A stretch of 64,000 nucleotides of DNA from Ananas comosus (GCF_001540865.1 NC_033622.1:220220-284219), one strand, 5' to 3'; shown: positions 34,068 to 47,096, counted from the first letter of the stretch. A program made the numbers and translations. The notes: generated from the letters alone by a model not told the origin.

Positions 34068-35486
34068 CTTCTAAAAAAAATCTAAGAGCACGTGTTCTTT
34101 TAGCATAGAAAAATTAGTGCCACGTGTCACATTATGGGTCATTCAATGACAAAACAAAACTTGGGGAACAAGATGGTTCATTCCAAAGCATGTATTTTAT
34201 TCTAAAGAAGCTTTGAGATGCTTGACAATTAATAAGCATTGCATGAGGCATAATCCACAAGTGCTTTTCCAAACAACTAGTGCACAAAATTAAGCACCAA
34301 ATCACTACCCAAAAAGCTCTCAAAATCGATAATTGGTGCATTCCTGAAGCACTAAAAATAAATTCACAATATATGATGACAAAGTATAATAAAAAAAATT
34401 TATATTTATTTTCGTAAATTGATAACACGTCGCTTGGAATTTGCATTTGTTCGGTTAAGATCTAGTTTATATAGTCGTCGTTATATATTTTTGCTCATAA
34501 TAAAGTCATGAATTCATTAGAGCACACACTAAGAAAAGATTTAAACAAAAAGAATAAATGTGCTCTTAACTTTACTTTTGGGACTTTATACATTTTGGTA
34601 GCTTATAAATTTCTCCTTAATTATTATGCACACAAAAAATAAAGCTAAAGTCACGCACTTGGAACCTTCCACCAATAACACCTTGCCCCTCACGCAGATT
34701 GGAAAAAAAGAGATCCGAAAATGACATGGTAAGTCACTTCCTTGCCATTAAAGTATGATGTGTTTACTTTTTTTTTTTCATTTTTTTAAAAAAAATTAAT
34801 CGGATTATTTGTTCGAAACGAGTCCAAATCCAATAAGACAGATAAATTATGACAAGTGCATTTTTTTCTCTGTAATTTATCTTATCTGATACTTTTTATC
34901 CGACCATCTAATTTATTTGCTTTTCAAAATAATAAATTAATCATGCCTAATGGCTAAAGAGTTGCATTTTTTGTATTTAATTATGATTGTATTAAAAAAT
35001 TAAATATTGATGCGCATTTATTTGGTCATGCTTGATACTACTTGAAACAACCAAAATAATTAGAAATATTCGAGTATTTTATTATTCGAATAATAATATT
35101 AACAGTGATGTTTTATAAATAAATGGTAGATCAAATGAATGCATACAATCAAAATTAATTAATTAATTAATAATAGTTCAATCAAATTCATTTAATTTAT
35201 TGAATGGAAATTATAATCTCGCATGTACACGTAACAATTAAAACTTTAGAAAGAGTAAAAGAATGTTAAAAAAAAAAAGAAAAAAAAGAAATGGATATCG
35301 GGTGGAGCATTGGATCCGACCCGAGATCCACCGTTGAACGGGTGTCCTCACTTCGCTATCCCAACCGTAGACCAACCGCCGACAAAGCAAACGGTGATGC
35401 GCCGTACGTTGACGGATGGACGGCTCTGATCATTCCTCCTTCAACGGCACCGTTCAACGGTCAGATTCCCCACCAGTCCCCTCGAC

Positions 35487-35926
35487 TCCCTGCACCCGGT
35501 GCCGTGCACCACCTCATCCCAGCACTTCATTTAAATCCAACCGTCCATTTTTTTTCCTTACAAAAAAAAAAGAAAATCTCAAAAATCATCTAAATTTTTA
35601 TAGATTGCAATTTATCATATAAAATTTAAAAAATTGAAATTTATGATGTCAATAATAATTTTAGTGAAATTCATCATAAAACTCCAATTTTAATCAGTTA
35701 GATCGAAAATACAAATAAATAATTTACAAAATTAATTATGCTTTTTGATATTTAAGAATTCAGATGTGTGAATAATAATAATTCGTAGAAATTTAGATAG
35801 TTACAAAGAAAGGGAAAAAAAAAAAAACAGCATTTAAATGGACGGCACAGATTGGCACATCAGAAGTGCAACGGACGGCTAGGAGACCAGCGGTGCACTG
35901 ATGAATACATGCACCGGGTGCAGGGA
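35487..35926. mobile_element. 440-bp element with perfect 16-bp terminal inverted repeats, superfamily unclear
   Basis: TCCCTGCACCCGGTGC (35487-35502) is mirrored exactly by GCACCGGGTGCAGGGA (35911-35926). Sub-terminal similarity continues inward in patches, such as an ATTTAAAT(CC)…CCGTCCATTT block near 35528-35550 and its mirror near 35833-35845. The interior is AT-rich and non-coding. I could not find a convincing target-site duplication, so the superfamily is unassigned. Confidence 0.6.
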
Positions 35927-36098
35927 ACAGGTTCCACTACTTATTCTAGATTTAAAACGAAGAAGAAATTCGCGGAACTAATCCCAATTTTATTTCCCTT
36001 CCACACTTTGCGTGTTTTTTGTGTGTGTGTGCGCGCGTGTGTTTTGTGTTCGTGTTTGTGCGAATTCGTTCCTTCGCAATTCCTTTTCTTTTTCCCAT

Positions 36099-36140
36099 TT
36101 CTCTCTCTCTCTCGCGCGCGCGCGCGCGACAAAACCCTAG
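36099..36140 (+). promoter_or_regulatory. (CT)n(CG)n tract and telo-box in the ABC1K leader
   Basis: A CT run passes directly into a 17-bp CG run (36113-36129), followed by AAAACCCTAG (36131-36140). The alternating CG tract could adopt Z-DNA. The telo-box and pyrimidine tract match the layout of the P3 and SF3B1 leaders. Confidence 0.5.
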
Positions 36141-36738
36141 CTCGCTCTTGCTCTCGATCGCCATTTCTCGATCCTAGGGTTCGTACGACGTGGGGGATCC
36201 GAGGAGGTATTTAATTCGAACACTGTGCGATTTCGTGATTTGTATCCGGGTTTGCACGATCCGTTTTGGGGTCGGATTGGTTGGGTTTGTCGTGAAGTTT
36301 TTGAGACAAATGTTCAATTCTCGGAGCCGTGCGATTGATTTGCTAGTGCGTGATTAGATTATACGATGAGAAATTGAGAATTGTTTTGCGTAAATTGGGA
36401 GTTTTTGGCCCTAGAGAGATTGACTGATCTGTTACTGGATTACCGTCATTTCCTGTTATTATTGTTATTGTTATTCTCGCCTGCGTTTTCTATGAATTTA
36501 TAGATAGATTAATGCAAAGGTTGCGGTTCTGGGAGCATATGAGATTCTGGAACCCTAGCAGGAACTTTTCCATGTGCTGGAAATGAATTAGTACAGTTCC
36601 TGTTTTATTGGAGTGAGTAGCTAATTATATTTTCATTTATTTTGCTTGATTTTTTTAGAAAAAAGAACTGCAGAATCCTGTGTAGTAGATCGAGATCGGA
36701 GGACTTATCTTGTTTTGTGTATTTAAATTCGACTTCCG

Positions 36739-37127
36739 ATGGGATGGGGAAACACTTTACGGAGGCGCATGAGAGTCTTCGCTGTTGCATTGGTGATCTA
36801 CTTAGACTATAAGGTCTGGTTTGTCATTTTTATAAACTTATGATCCTTATCGTATCATTTCTATTATTTTCTGATGTTGAATGCCTTTGTTGATATAATA
36901 GGCTGTTCAGAAGAGGGTGAAATGGGTTAGCAGAGTAAAAAAGAATACTATTTGGGAAAAAACCCATCAAAGGAATGCTAAACGGGTTCTTAACTTGATG
37001 ATTGAATTGGAAGGCTTGTGGGTAAAACTTGGTCAGTATCTATCTACCCGAGCAGATGTACTCCCTGAGGCATACATATCTCTCCTCAAGAAGCTGCAAG
37101 ACTCACTTCCTCCTCGTCCTCTTAAAG

Positions 37128-37164
<37 letters not shown>

Positions 37165-40100
37165 AGTGTAGTGCTGTTTGAGTAGTGGTATTGCGGGATT
37201 CACGATATCAAAATCCATTCTCCCAACAGCTTCTCTGTCCGGCAGAATCTGAAACTCCAAAGTGAGCTTTTGCAATTGAGGCTCAAAGAATCTGAAACTC
37301 CAAAGTGGAGCTTTTGCAATTGAGGCTCAGAAATTCATTTTCACTACCTGCTGCAGCAGAAGCTTCAGACTTCTCTGCTTGCTAAGTTTTCGACCAGAGG
37401 TTGCTGCAGCTGAGAGCAGATACAGAGCTTGGGCTAAACAGGAAGTGTATGCTGTTGAAAGTTGAAACAATTCAATGCATTACACTTGCAATGTTATCGC
37501 AAATAAATATTGAATCCTTGGTAATTAAGCTTTCGTTATTAACTCAGCAACGGAGGTAAAAGTGTTAACTTCTGATGGGACAAAGTCACTTAGGACCTAT
37601 TTGACTTTGCTGGAGCTCGTTCATAGCTTTTTAACTAAAATCTGTTTTCAGCTTCCACATCAGCAGCAGCAGAACTTCGAGTTGGAGCTTTTGCTTTTTG
37701 GGCCAAAAAGCTCATTTTTAGTTTCCTTCCATGCTGAAGGTGTAAATATTTGCTACCAAAGGCCTAGTTTCTAGAAACTTCTGCTTTTGAGAGTAGAGAA
37801 GCTGTTTCAAAAACCAAACCTAATATGCACTTTAAGCTACTTGTGGCAACTGTTCACTATCTTTAATAGAGAAGCATTAGATGTTGTGGTAGTGCATCAA
37901 GAATTTTTTTATCGCACTATACTCCCATCTATTTCTTGAGTTCTACATTCTGATTTGAATATAAGAAATTGCTCATTCTTTATCTAAATGTTTTGCAATT
38001 GAGCAGGTCTGCCGAACTATAGAAAGAGAGTTGGGGGAATCCATGCGAGATCTCTTCTCTAATTTTGTCCATGTTCCCCTCGCAACTGCATCTGTAAGTT
38101 TTGGCTAAAATTTGAAAGGAATAATGAATTGCATATGAAAACAAAATTTTGACATTATCTTTTTGTGTTCAGATGATAACATAACTTTCAGCTCACTGAA
38201 AATGTTATTGTTCATTTATGTAAATATGATTGATTACAGATAGCTCAAGTTCACCGTGCAACTACGAAGGATGGCCAGGAGGTGGTTGTCAAAGTTCAAC
38301 ATGAGGGCATCAAGGAAATCATATTAGAGGTTCCTCCTATTCATTACTGGAATATGATTGCATTTAAGTTAAAAACCCCGCTCTCATTACAATATTGGTG
38401 TTGATTTCCAGGATTTAAAGAATGCAAAATCTATAGTTGACTGGATAGCTTGGGCAGAGCCACAATATAACTTTAGCCCAATTATTGATGAATGGTGTAA
38501 GGAGGCACCAAAAGAACTCGACTTCAATCATGAAGCAGGTATTTTTCTTTTGTTAATGTCAACTGAAAATCAATATGCAAAATTACAGTCTTACGCTTTT
38601 GGCTATCTATAATTTCATTTTGCCCTCCTTAAGTTGAAATTATCATAAAGCCCCTTGTGTATAAACAAGTGTGCCCTCGTAAATATTAGAAATGCCCCAG
38701 TATATAGGCAAGATATCATAAACATCAATCCAAAAAGGAATAATCTCTGTTGGGGATCTAGAATATTACAAATTTTAAGGGCACATACAATATTTCAATG
38801 ATTTTGTGGGGTATGCAGAAAAATTGCCCTATAAGTGTGTGCAAGTTAGAAGAAGGGTTGCTCATCGTTTTTACATTATTTGTACCGAGAAAGCTATATC
38901 TACGAGCATAATTAACAATGATCTTTTTGATTGCAGAAAACACTAGAACAGTTTCCAAAAACCTTCAGCCCAAAAATGAGGGTGATGACCTTTCTAACTC
39001 TGTTGATGTAATTATACCGGAAGTTATCCAGGTGCAGTTGTCAGTCTGATGATGTTGCTTCAACTGATTTTATCCTGTAATTGCTTTTTTCCATAATCCA
39101 CTCATGCTAATTATTGTTGTTTTCACTTCATTTTCTCAACTTGAAATTACAGTCGTCTGAGAAAGTCCTTGTCCTGCAATATATGGATGGCATTCGATTA
39201 AATGATAATGAATCATTGGAAGCTTATGGTGTTGATAAACAAAGACTTGTGGAAGAGATTACACGTGCATATGCTCATCAAATTTATGTCGATGGGTTTT
39301 TCAATGGTGATCCTCATCCTGGTATGCTTAATTTGGCTATTCTTCCTTAGTCATTGTTTGTATTGTTGCCAGAATCATGATATATTATGGCGTTTTCCCC
39401 CTTGTTTTTCTAAGTGGTGGTATATAATTTGTTGCTATATTTTTGTGAATACTTCTCTAGGAAATTTCCTTGTGAGTAAGGAGCCTCCACATCGGCCAAT
39501 TTTACTTGATTTTGGGCTTACAAAGTCAATATCAAGCTCCATGAAACGGGCGCTAGCGAAGATGTTTTTGGCGTGTGCTGAGGTTTGTATCATTTGATGG
39601 CTTCTCAAATAGCTTTTCTTGGTCAGTGCTTCTCCAGAAGCTCCAACTAGGCTAGACACACAGGCTTGTAGGCTCAAAAAGATTGTGGTAGTTCAGTTTA
39701 TGAATGAATTGCTTCAAATGATAAGTCTTTCACATTACCAATTTGAGTTTCCTCCTGCTTTATCATTTAGCGTTGGTACCCTTTAACGATAGCGTTAGCG
39801 TTTTTGTTGCAGGGGGATCATGTGGCCCTGTTGTCTGCTTTTGCAGAAATGGGACTTAAGCTGCGCCTTGATATGCCACAGCAGGCTATGGATATTACAG
39901 CAGTATTTTTTCGCACTTCAACTCCAGCAAACGAAGCACTTGTTAGTCCACCTTATGTTGCTTGATATGTTGAGTGAAAACAACACTGCTCAAACGAGTG
40001 TTTGGCATCCATAACTAATATATTAATTGTCAGGAAAATATAAAATCTTTGGCTGATCAAAGAGAGAAAAACATGAGAGCCATCCAGGAAAAGATGAAAC

Positions 40101-43100
40101 TTAATAAGGAAGAAGTCCGGCGCTTTAACCCTGTAAGTGCAAGTACAATGAATGTTAGCAATGATGCCCTTTTCTCTAGATTATTTAGACTTAACAAGAT
40201 GGTACTTTGTTTTTGCATGATGCCAAAATCAGGTTGATGCTTTCCCTGGCGATGCAATTATTTTCTCGAGGGTGCTTAATCTTCTTCGAGGTTTACATTG
40301 AACTTCAAAAATTCATTTTTGATGTACCAAAGTAAGTTCTAGGTTAAATTAAGGATCTTTTTATTCCATGCTTCTGCAGGGCTTTCAGCTACTCTAAATG
40401 TTCGGATTGCTTATCTAGATATCATGAAGCCTTTTGCTGAATCAACATTACGGGGGTGAGGAAATTTTGTGTCCTCACATGTTAATTCCACAACATCTTG
40501 TAACTTATGTTAGTTTATTTTGATTAGTTTTTACTGTCACTTCTAACAAGTACTTTATAAATTTTTATGGACTCCAAAAGCATTACGAATGGACAGATGA
40601 TAAACACACAATGGATTTATGATTCACCTATCCACTCTGAGGTGGAGGCTAAGCTGAGACAACACCTAGTTGAGCTGGGAAGTGAAAAGATACTAGGAAT
40701 ACAAGTAAGTTTTTTTAATTTTGTTGTTGCATTGAAATATTTGCTATTTGTTGTCTTCGTTTTACTTTAGTTATTTCTCTTGTCATTATATTGTTATGTA
40801 ATATGATGGCATAAAATCGGGCAATCTCAAGGATAAGCTGTTTTTTATTTATAGGAAGAGAAATATATAAGCTGCTCCTACCTTAGAAGTAGTTAATTTT
40901 TCTTTGCCCTTCTTTCTATTTCGAAATTTTGTAACTCCTTAGCTATCCATTAAATATTATGTTTGAAACAGGAATTATATGATCCCAGAATTTATTTTTC
41001 TTTTGGTTTCTTTCTTATTGAATTTTGGTGATTTCACTTGGCTACCGGTTAATATCTAGCTTGTTTCTACTTGATTCGTAGGAAAGAGGCCTTTGATGTT
41101 CTTATAATTCGAACCTAGCACCATCAGTGTTGATTTAAGTACCGTATGAAATTGTTTACGTCAGTAAAACTGATGGATCCTCTGTATTTCAAAGACTGTA
41201 TACTTGTCATGTATTCTTGGCCATAAATTTGTCCATTGATTTACCTAAAGGTGGTTTAATATTGTCTTTGCTTTATAGGTTGAATCATGAAATAAGTGAA
41301 CGCTATCCTGAAGATAGTAGTAGGTTTGTGCACTATTTATTGCCCTCCTGAATTAAAATAGCTTTGACACTTTTCAGGTATGTGCTTATAAAGATGGGAA
41401 AGTCATAATAGATACTGCCGCTGGTGTGTTAGGGAAATATGATCCGCGACCTGTTCAACATGATTCTCTGTTTCCAGTTTTCTCTGTGACAAAAGGAATC
41501 ACTGCTGGACTCGTACATTGGCTTGTTGACAAGGGGTAAGGTAGTATCTTTCGGTTTGTTTTTTCATCATTTTTCAATAGAAATTTGGAACTGAATTGCC
41601 ACATTTTCCTATGTTGGCCTAAATAATATGGTATAATGCCATATTAGTAGTTCATATTAGTCTAATTGCTTGGTCCCTATTTAGTTAAGGTGTTGTTATC
41701 TACCTCATTCTATTCAATAAACTAAAATTAAAAAAAAAAAAGAAAAAAGGGAAAATTGAAGAAACATTATTCTAGTCAAAACAATTTATTCTAGAGTAAT
41801 CTGAAAAAGTATTATATTGCTTTCCTTTGTGGTATCAGTACTATTACCATGATCATTACATTTATCATCCATCATTTCGGTTGATTATTGAGTTTGCCTG
41901 CGCGCATGCATAGTACATAAAGACTATTGTTGGGATTTTTTTTTTCTTTTTTTTTTTTTTCCTTTGTTGGTTTGAGGTGGAGTTTGGGAGGTGCAGATAG
42001 GGGTCAATTATCAAAAAGGTTAAGATACAGGCGCCAATAAGTTAGCGAGTATATCAATGAAATATCTTACAAGCAAAAGATGTTAGCTTTCTTCATTTTA
42101 CAGGCAATCCCTTTTACGGAACAATTATGCTACTTAGTAATTTCCATTTTCAACAACACTATGCACAGGATGAATAAAAAATGTGGTTTTTGGGCAGGAA
42201 ACTCAACCTTGAAGAAACTATTGCCAGTATATGGCCAAATTTCGGAAACAGGAAAAAGGAGCTAATAAAGGTGAACCAAATAAGTCTCCACTATCTATCT
42301 TCACTAACTAAATGGTTGTGAATGGACATTCAGCATGCTTCCTTGCTATTATGTTTATGTTTTAGGTTTATAATTCTTTTTTGTTTAATAACTACAGGTG
42401 CACCATGTACTTAATCATGCATCTGGGTTGCACAATGCGATGGCCGATGTAATGAAGGAAGATCCATTGGTGATGTGTGATTGGGAAGAATCTCTAAGCC
42501 GTATAGAAAGATCTGTTCCTGAGACGGAACCTGGTTCCAGCCAATTTTATCATTACTTATCTTTTGGTTGGCTTTGTGGCGGAGTTATAGAGGTATTGCT
42601 TCTCCCTATCACATTACCATCTGAGATTCAGTGGAATAAGTTGCAATGCTGGACGAACTATCTTTTTGGCATTGAATATAGCTTGGAGTGTCCAATGGAA
42701 TGTACACACATACATACGTACATATACATATATATACTATTAGTATAATAGTATATTATACACGCGCTTACACACACACATCCATATAGTACTATAGTTC
42801 TATAGTAACTATATATTATACAGTACTATTCTATATAGTAACATACTACTGTAGTACTGTAGTATATTAGACAGTAATATTCTATTTAGTATATTATCTT
42901 ATATAGTTTTATTACTGTAGTATTACTATAGTACTGCAGCGTATTATATGGTACTATTCTATACAGTATATAATATAGTTTTATTATTATAGTCCTACTG
43001 TATATTACTATATTATATACGTATGCAGTAGTTCTATAACTAGTTCTATTGTTATATGATACTATGTTATACTCTCTATGCATATAGTTCTGTTACTGTA

Positions 43101-44974
43101 GCTCTATTATAATATATTACTAATTTTATTCTAGTATATTATGTAGTTCTGTAGTATATTACTATGCACACCACTACGGTACCGTACATTATGTAGAATA
43201 GTGTACTATATCGTAGATTTATTAGTAGATAGTCTCTATGGCATATTACTATATATACTATAATATAGAGCTAAGTAGGTCTGTAAATACTATAATGTGT
43301 GTGTATTACTGTTACTCTATAGTCTACTACTGTAGCATTATGTATATACCTTTTATACTGTATTCTCTCTGTGTGTGTATTGCTATTACTATAGCATTAT
43401 ATGAGCTCTATTATCTATTACACTATATAGTGTGCGCGTGTGTATATAGGACTATTAGTATATACATATAGTTCTTGTACTGTAATACTATATATTACTG
43501 TATTATACTATAGTTCTATTACGTAGTTCTATCATATATTGTAATAGAACTACATAGAGAGTACTATAGTATATTACATAGTACTATATATGTACCACTA
43601 TATAAACTATCTTTTATATAATGTAGTGAATTATACTATATATAATAAAATGTGGCTCTATAGTGTACACTATAGCACCTAGTATACTATAGTATTATGT
43701 GTATTAGCACTACTTATACTATCGCACCTTTTTTTGTTCTATTTATACTATAGCACTTTTTCTTAGTTATCAACTTCACTACATATTGAGTTTACTCGCT
43801 TGTTCCAGCATGCTTCTGGGAAGAAGTTTCAAGAAGTGTTAGAGGAAGCTATTGTTCGCCCTCTTAGTATTGAAGGCGAGCTTTACATTGGCATTCCTCC
43901 AGGTATTTACTGAACATCTGAGTTATCTGGAGTTCAAATTACTGACTGTTATTAAGGAATACCAACAAAAACAAGAGCAGAGTAGTTGCTTGACTCAGAC
44001 AATTTGCTTATCTAACCCAAAAGCTTTTTGAAGTTCTAGCATGTTAAATTTGTTTGTTAGTCATAAAACCCACTGAAGCTTATATTATTATCGCAGGTGT
44101 CGAATCTCGGCTAGCAACCCTAACTATTGATGCAGAAGACCTACAGAAGCTCTCAGTGATCGGGACAGCAGCCCTGACTGTTGACAGGGAAGACCTACTG
44201 AAGCTCTCAGCGAACGGGGCACGTCCCGGCATGCTGACAACCCTTGTCGAGGGCAACCTTGCGCAGGTGGCGACCGGCCTCCCTGTCCTCTTCAACACCC
44301 TAAACATCCGCAGAGCCATCATTCCCGCTGCCAACGGCCACTGCTCCGCCCGTGCCCTAGCCCGATACTACGCTGCCCTTGCCACCGGCGGCTCCATCCC
44401 TCCGCCGCACTCTCCCAACTCGAATCCCCCCCTCGGCTCTCATACCCACATCCCCAAATTCCCCACCTTCCAGCCTAAGAAAAAACGGGCAACAAAGGAT
44501 GCTACGGATGATCTCAACACACATGGTAACACTAATGAGGTAGCTAATGGTAATGGCTACAATAATAACAAAGGCTATAGCCTTGTGGACATTGATGAAG
44601 ATGAAGCTACAAGGAACGGTTCTAAACTTTTTACTAACCCCAAGATCCATGATGCACTTATGGGCGTCGGCGATTACGCGAATTTGGTGATCCCCGACGG
44701 CAAATTCGGGTTAGGATTTCGGAGGTTTAGCACAGCTAGCGGAAAGCTAACCAGTTTTGGGCATTCGGGGATCGGCGGATCCACCGGTTTTTGCGACGTA
44801 GAGCACGATTTCTCGATCGCGGTGACAGTGAATAAGATGTCGCTCGGTGGCGTGACTAGAAGCATTATCCAGTTGGTTTGCGCCGAGCTGAATATACCTC
44901 TTCCTGATGAGTTTTCTACTTTCGGGGAGAAGGGGCCTGACATGCAGCTTAACCTAGGACCACAGGCAATGTAA
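36739..44974 (+). CDS. ABC1/UbiB-type kinase fused to a beta-lactamase-like domain, 18 exons, 958 aa
   Basis: Exons: 36739-36813, 36902-37129, 38007-38093, 38240-38329, 38412-38538, 38937-39031, 39153-39321, 39461-39582, 39813-39941, 40034-40132, 40233-40290, 40380-40455, 40581-40704, 41378-41535, 42198-42270, 42398-42592, 43809-43902, 44097-44974. Phase closes throughout. The acceptor of exon 13 (AAAAG/C) is the weakest site. The product matches the Arabidopsis At5g24810 type. Kinase part: KLGQ at 67-70 (the UbiB KxGQ signature), VVVK with K148, NGDPHPGN at 285-292 and DFG at 307-309. Beta-lactamase/LACTB-like part: SVTK at 529-532 (catalytic SxxK), HHVLNHASG near 572-580, a Y623-x-S pair in place of YxN, and FGHSGIGGSTGF near 888. 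ABC1 kinases usually act on quinone or prenyl-lipid metabolism in mitochondria or plastids. Substrate and location here are unknown. The N-terminus has a short hydrophobic stretch but no clear transit peptide. Confidence 0.92.
37130..37163 (+). repeat. (CT)n microsatellite forming the 5' splice site of ABC1K intron 2
   Basis: The exon ends AAAGAG and the intron begins directly GTCTCTCTCT…, so the splice donor is the first unit of a 34-bp CT repeat instead of the usual GTAAGT. The downstream acceptor at 38006 is normal and the junction reads LKE/VCRTIER, as the family expects. Confidence 0.8.
42713..43746 (+). repeat. ~1-kb TATAGTA-type low-complexity satellite in ABC1K intron 16
   Basis: The intron is filled with irregular repeats built from TATA, ATAGTACTATAGTTCTA and ACTATAGTA motifs, including many short palindromes. 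No fixed period is obvious. Spurious Tyr/Ile-rich open frames in it are not genes. Coding exons resume at 43809. Confidence 0.8.
44115..44222 (+). repeat. 54-bp in-frame tandem duplication within the last ABC1K exon
   Basis: The segment encoding LTIDAEDLQKLSVIGTAA is followed by a diverged copy encoding LTVDREDLLKLSANGARP (18-residue period). As I recall the family, the Arabidopsis protein has one such block here. The reading frame is kept. Confidence 0.75.
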
Positions 44975-45755
44975 TATTTTTTCCCAAGTCACTTTGCTTA
45001 CCCCTTTTTGTTAGTTTACTCAGATAATCTAAAAGACTCATTATTCCAAATTGGAATTGTCAGAGAAAACTTACAGCAGAAACATATACTTGTATGAACC
45101 ACAGCTCAATAGAATTTCCCTTCAATCATTTGTTGTTTCATAATTTGGTGATTTGGTGTTATTTATTGTGTGTAATGCCGATAATAATATAATTGCAATG
45201 CGGTCCAAATCATATTTTGTGAGATTAGAAATGTTAGTGTGGGGTGTTCGGATCGAGGGCCGCACAGGGATACATTAGATAAACGCACAAAACCAAAAAT
45301 AGGCATTGTTAATTTTAAAATTTTTAAATAATTTGACAAGTAGTTTATGAATTTAAATCAGCTATTTATCTTATATTTTTTTTTCATTTTTATTGATATA
45401 TGATTTGAAAATTATTTTTTTGAGTCACTCTCAAAATATTTTTAAATATTTTATTATTTCAAAATTAAAGCCGAAACAAAAGTTGAAACTTTCCTTAATA
45501 AACAAACTAATCTAAAAAAGAGACCTACCAATTAGGAACTTGGGCCGGATTAAAAAGCCCATGTATTGAGTCCAGTAGTCAATGGATTGGGCCGGGCTAT
45601 ATTTTGATGGCTAGTTGAAAACAGTGATCATGAGGTTCTGGTCACCACCCGTGAGTTTACCTCCCCCGCGGTACCATCACTTTTGCCGCAAAATAATTTT
45701 TTTCGCCGCGTGTTACGGGGAAAACACTGAGGTGATGCTTGTGGGGCGGTGACCG

Positions 45756-45756
<1 letters not shown>

Positions 45757-45818
<62 letters not shown>
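45757..45818 (+). repeat. (AT)n(GT)n compound microsatellite
   Basis: AT alternation from about 45757 to 45787 passes directly into GT alternation to 45818. It lies about 100 bp before the long T tract. Confidence 0.9.
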
Positions 45819-45819
<1 letters not shown>

Positions 45820-45916
45820 GAACGAATTTTTTGAGTCTTGCAAAATATTTTGAATTTGGGTATATGTCGATAAAACCATTTTTTTCGGTGAAAATATATT
45901 TTTATTTCTTCTTTGT

Positions 45917-46344
<428 letters not shown>

Positions 46345-47096
46345 AAATAAGTGGCATTGCGAAATGAACTTTTTTAGTTCTTTTTTCTCTAAGGATTATC
46401 CCTTAGAAATATTTTATATCTTTTCATTTTAGATGAATATTTTTTTGATTATTTTAATATTATCTACTAATATTTACTTGTTATATCAACTTTTTATTGA
46501 TTGCAACAAACAATCAAATTCAAATTTAATTTCAAATGTATATTTCTTTTTCAATCTTATTTGATTTAAAATTTTTATTTCATCTTAAATTCAGAATTAA
46601 ATTTTAATTATACATTGAATATTTGAATTACTTTTTTTAAAATTCCGATGAATTCAAAAATTTACGTTATGTGCTTTAAACTGAAAGCACCGATATCCAA
46701 GATTTATGTCCGATATCCAAAATTTATGTCAATTTAAGATAACTATTAAAATAATTATTACGTATATTTGCACGTGTAGATCTTTCTTCCATTGCCATCA
46801 TTGACTGCGATCCAAGTTACAATTGTGCACCCCATAAACAAATTTCTGGCTGGATATTATAGGCAACAATAGATAGAGTTCTCCAGCCCCATAGGGTTTT
46901 CTTAAATCTCTAAATTCACAACCGGAAATATTTCATTTGCTTAAGAATCCACGGGCACTACATGAACTCTATCCAAAGGGTGTGTGTGCAATTCACAGTG
47001 TAGGGGGGTTCTCTCCATCCTAGTTCCAACATATCATAGTTCCCAGGCTACTTACTCTACATGCATGTAGAATGTTGTGATACCACATTTCCGCAA

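Larger units (their letters stand above)
30626..34142. repeat. 1.76-kb direct duplication meeting at the N at 32386
   Basis: Segment 30626-32385 recurs at 32387-34142 with scattered substitutions and small indels. Both begin CGGCAAATGA and end CACATTATGGGTCAT. The first copy ends exactly at the N, and the second runs on into unique DNA. Both carry the same MITE with the same target duplication, so the copies share a common ancestor that already held the insertion. Confidence 0.92.
30593..36738. other. Repeat-rich spacer between EXO70 and the ABC1K gene, including the ABC1K leader
   Basis: It contains a 1.76-kb direct duplication (30626-34142), two copies of one MULE-like MITE, AT-rich DNA with no gene from 34143 to 35280, a 440-bp terminal-inverted-repeat element (35487-35926), and the ABC1K promoter and leader from about 36000. 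The leader has (CT)n(CG)n at 36099-36129, AAACCCTAG at 36132-36140, and probably a non-coding first exon ending before GTATTTAAT near 36206. No open frame is credible as a gene. Confidence 0.75.

Noticed and set aside
38590..38740. Repeat-like 'gccccttgtgta…gccctcgtaaat' stretch in an ABC1K intron, similar in style to 1770-1930
   Set aside because: Similarity is loose and no boundaries could be set; not enough to call a shared element.
42886..43471. Tyr/Ile-rich open frames in ABC1K intron 16
   Set aside because: They arise from the TATAGTA repeat and lie between confirmed exons.
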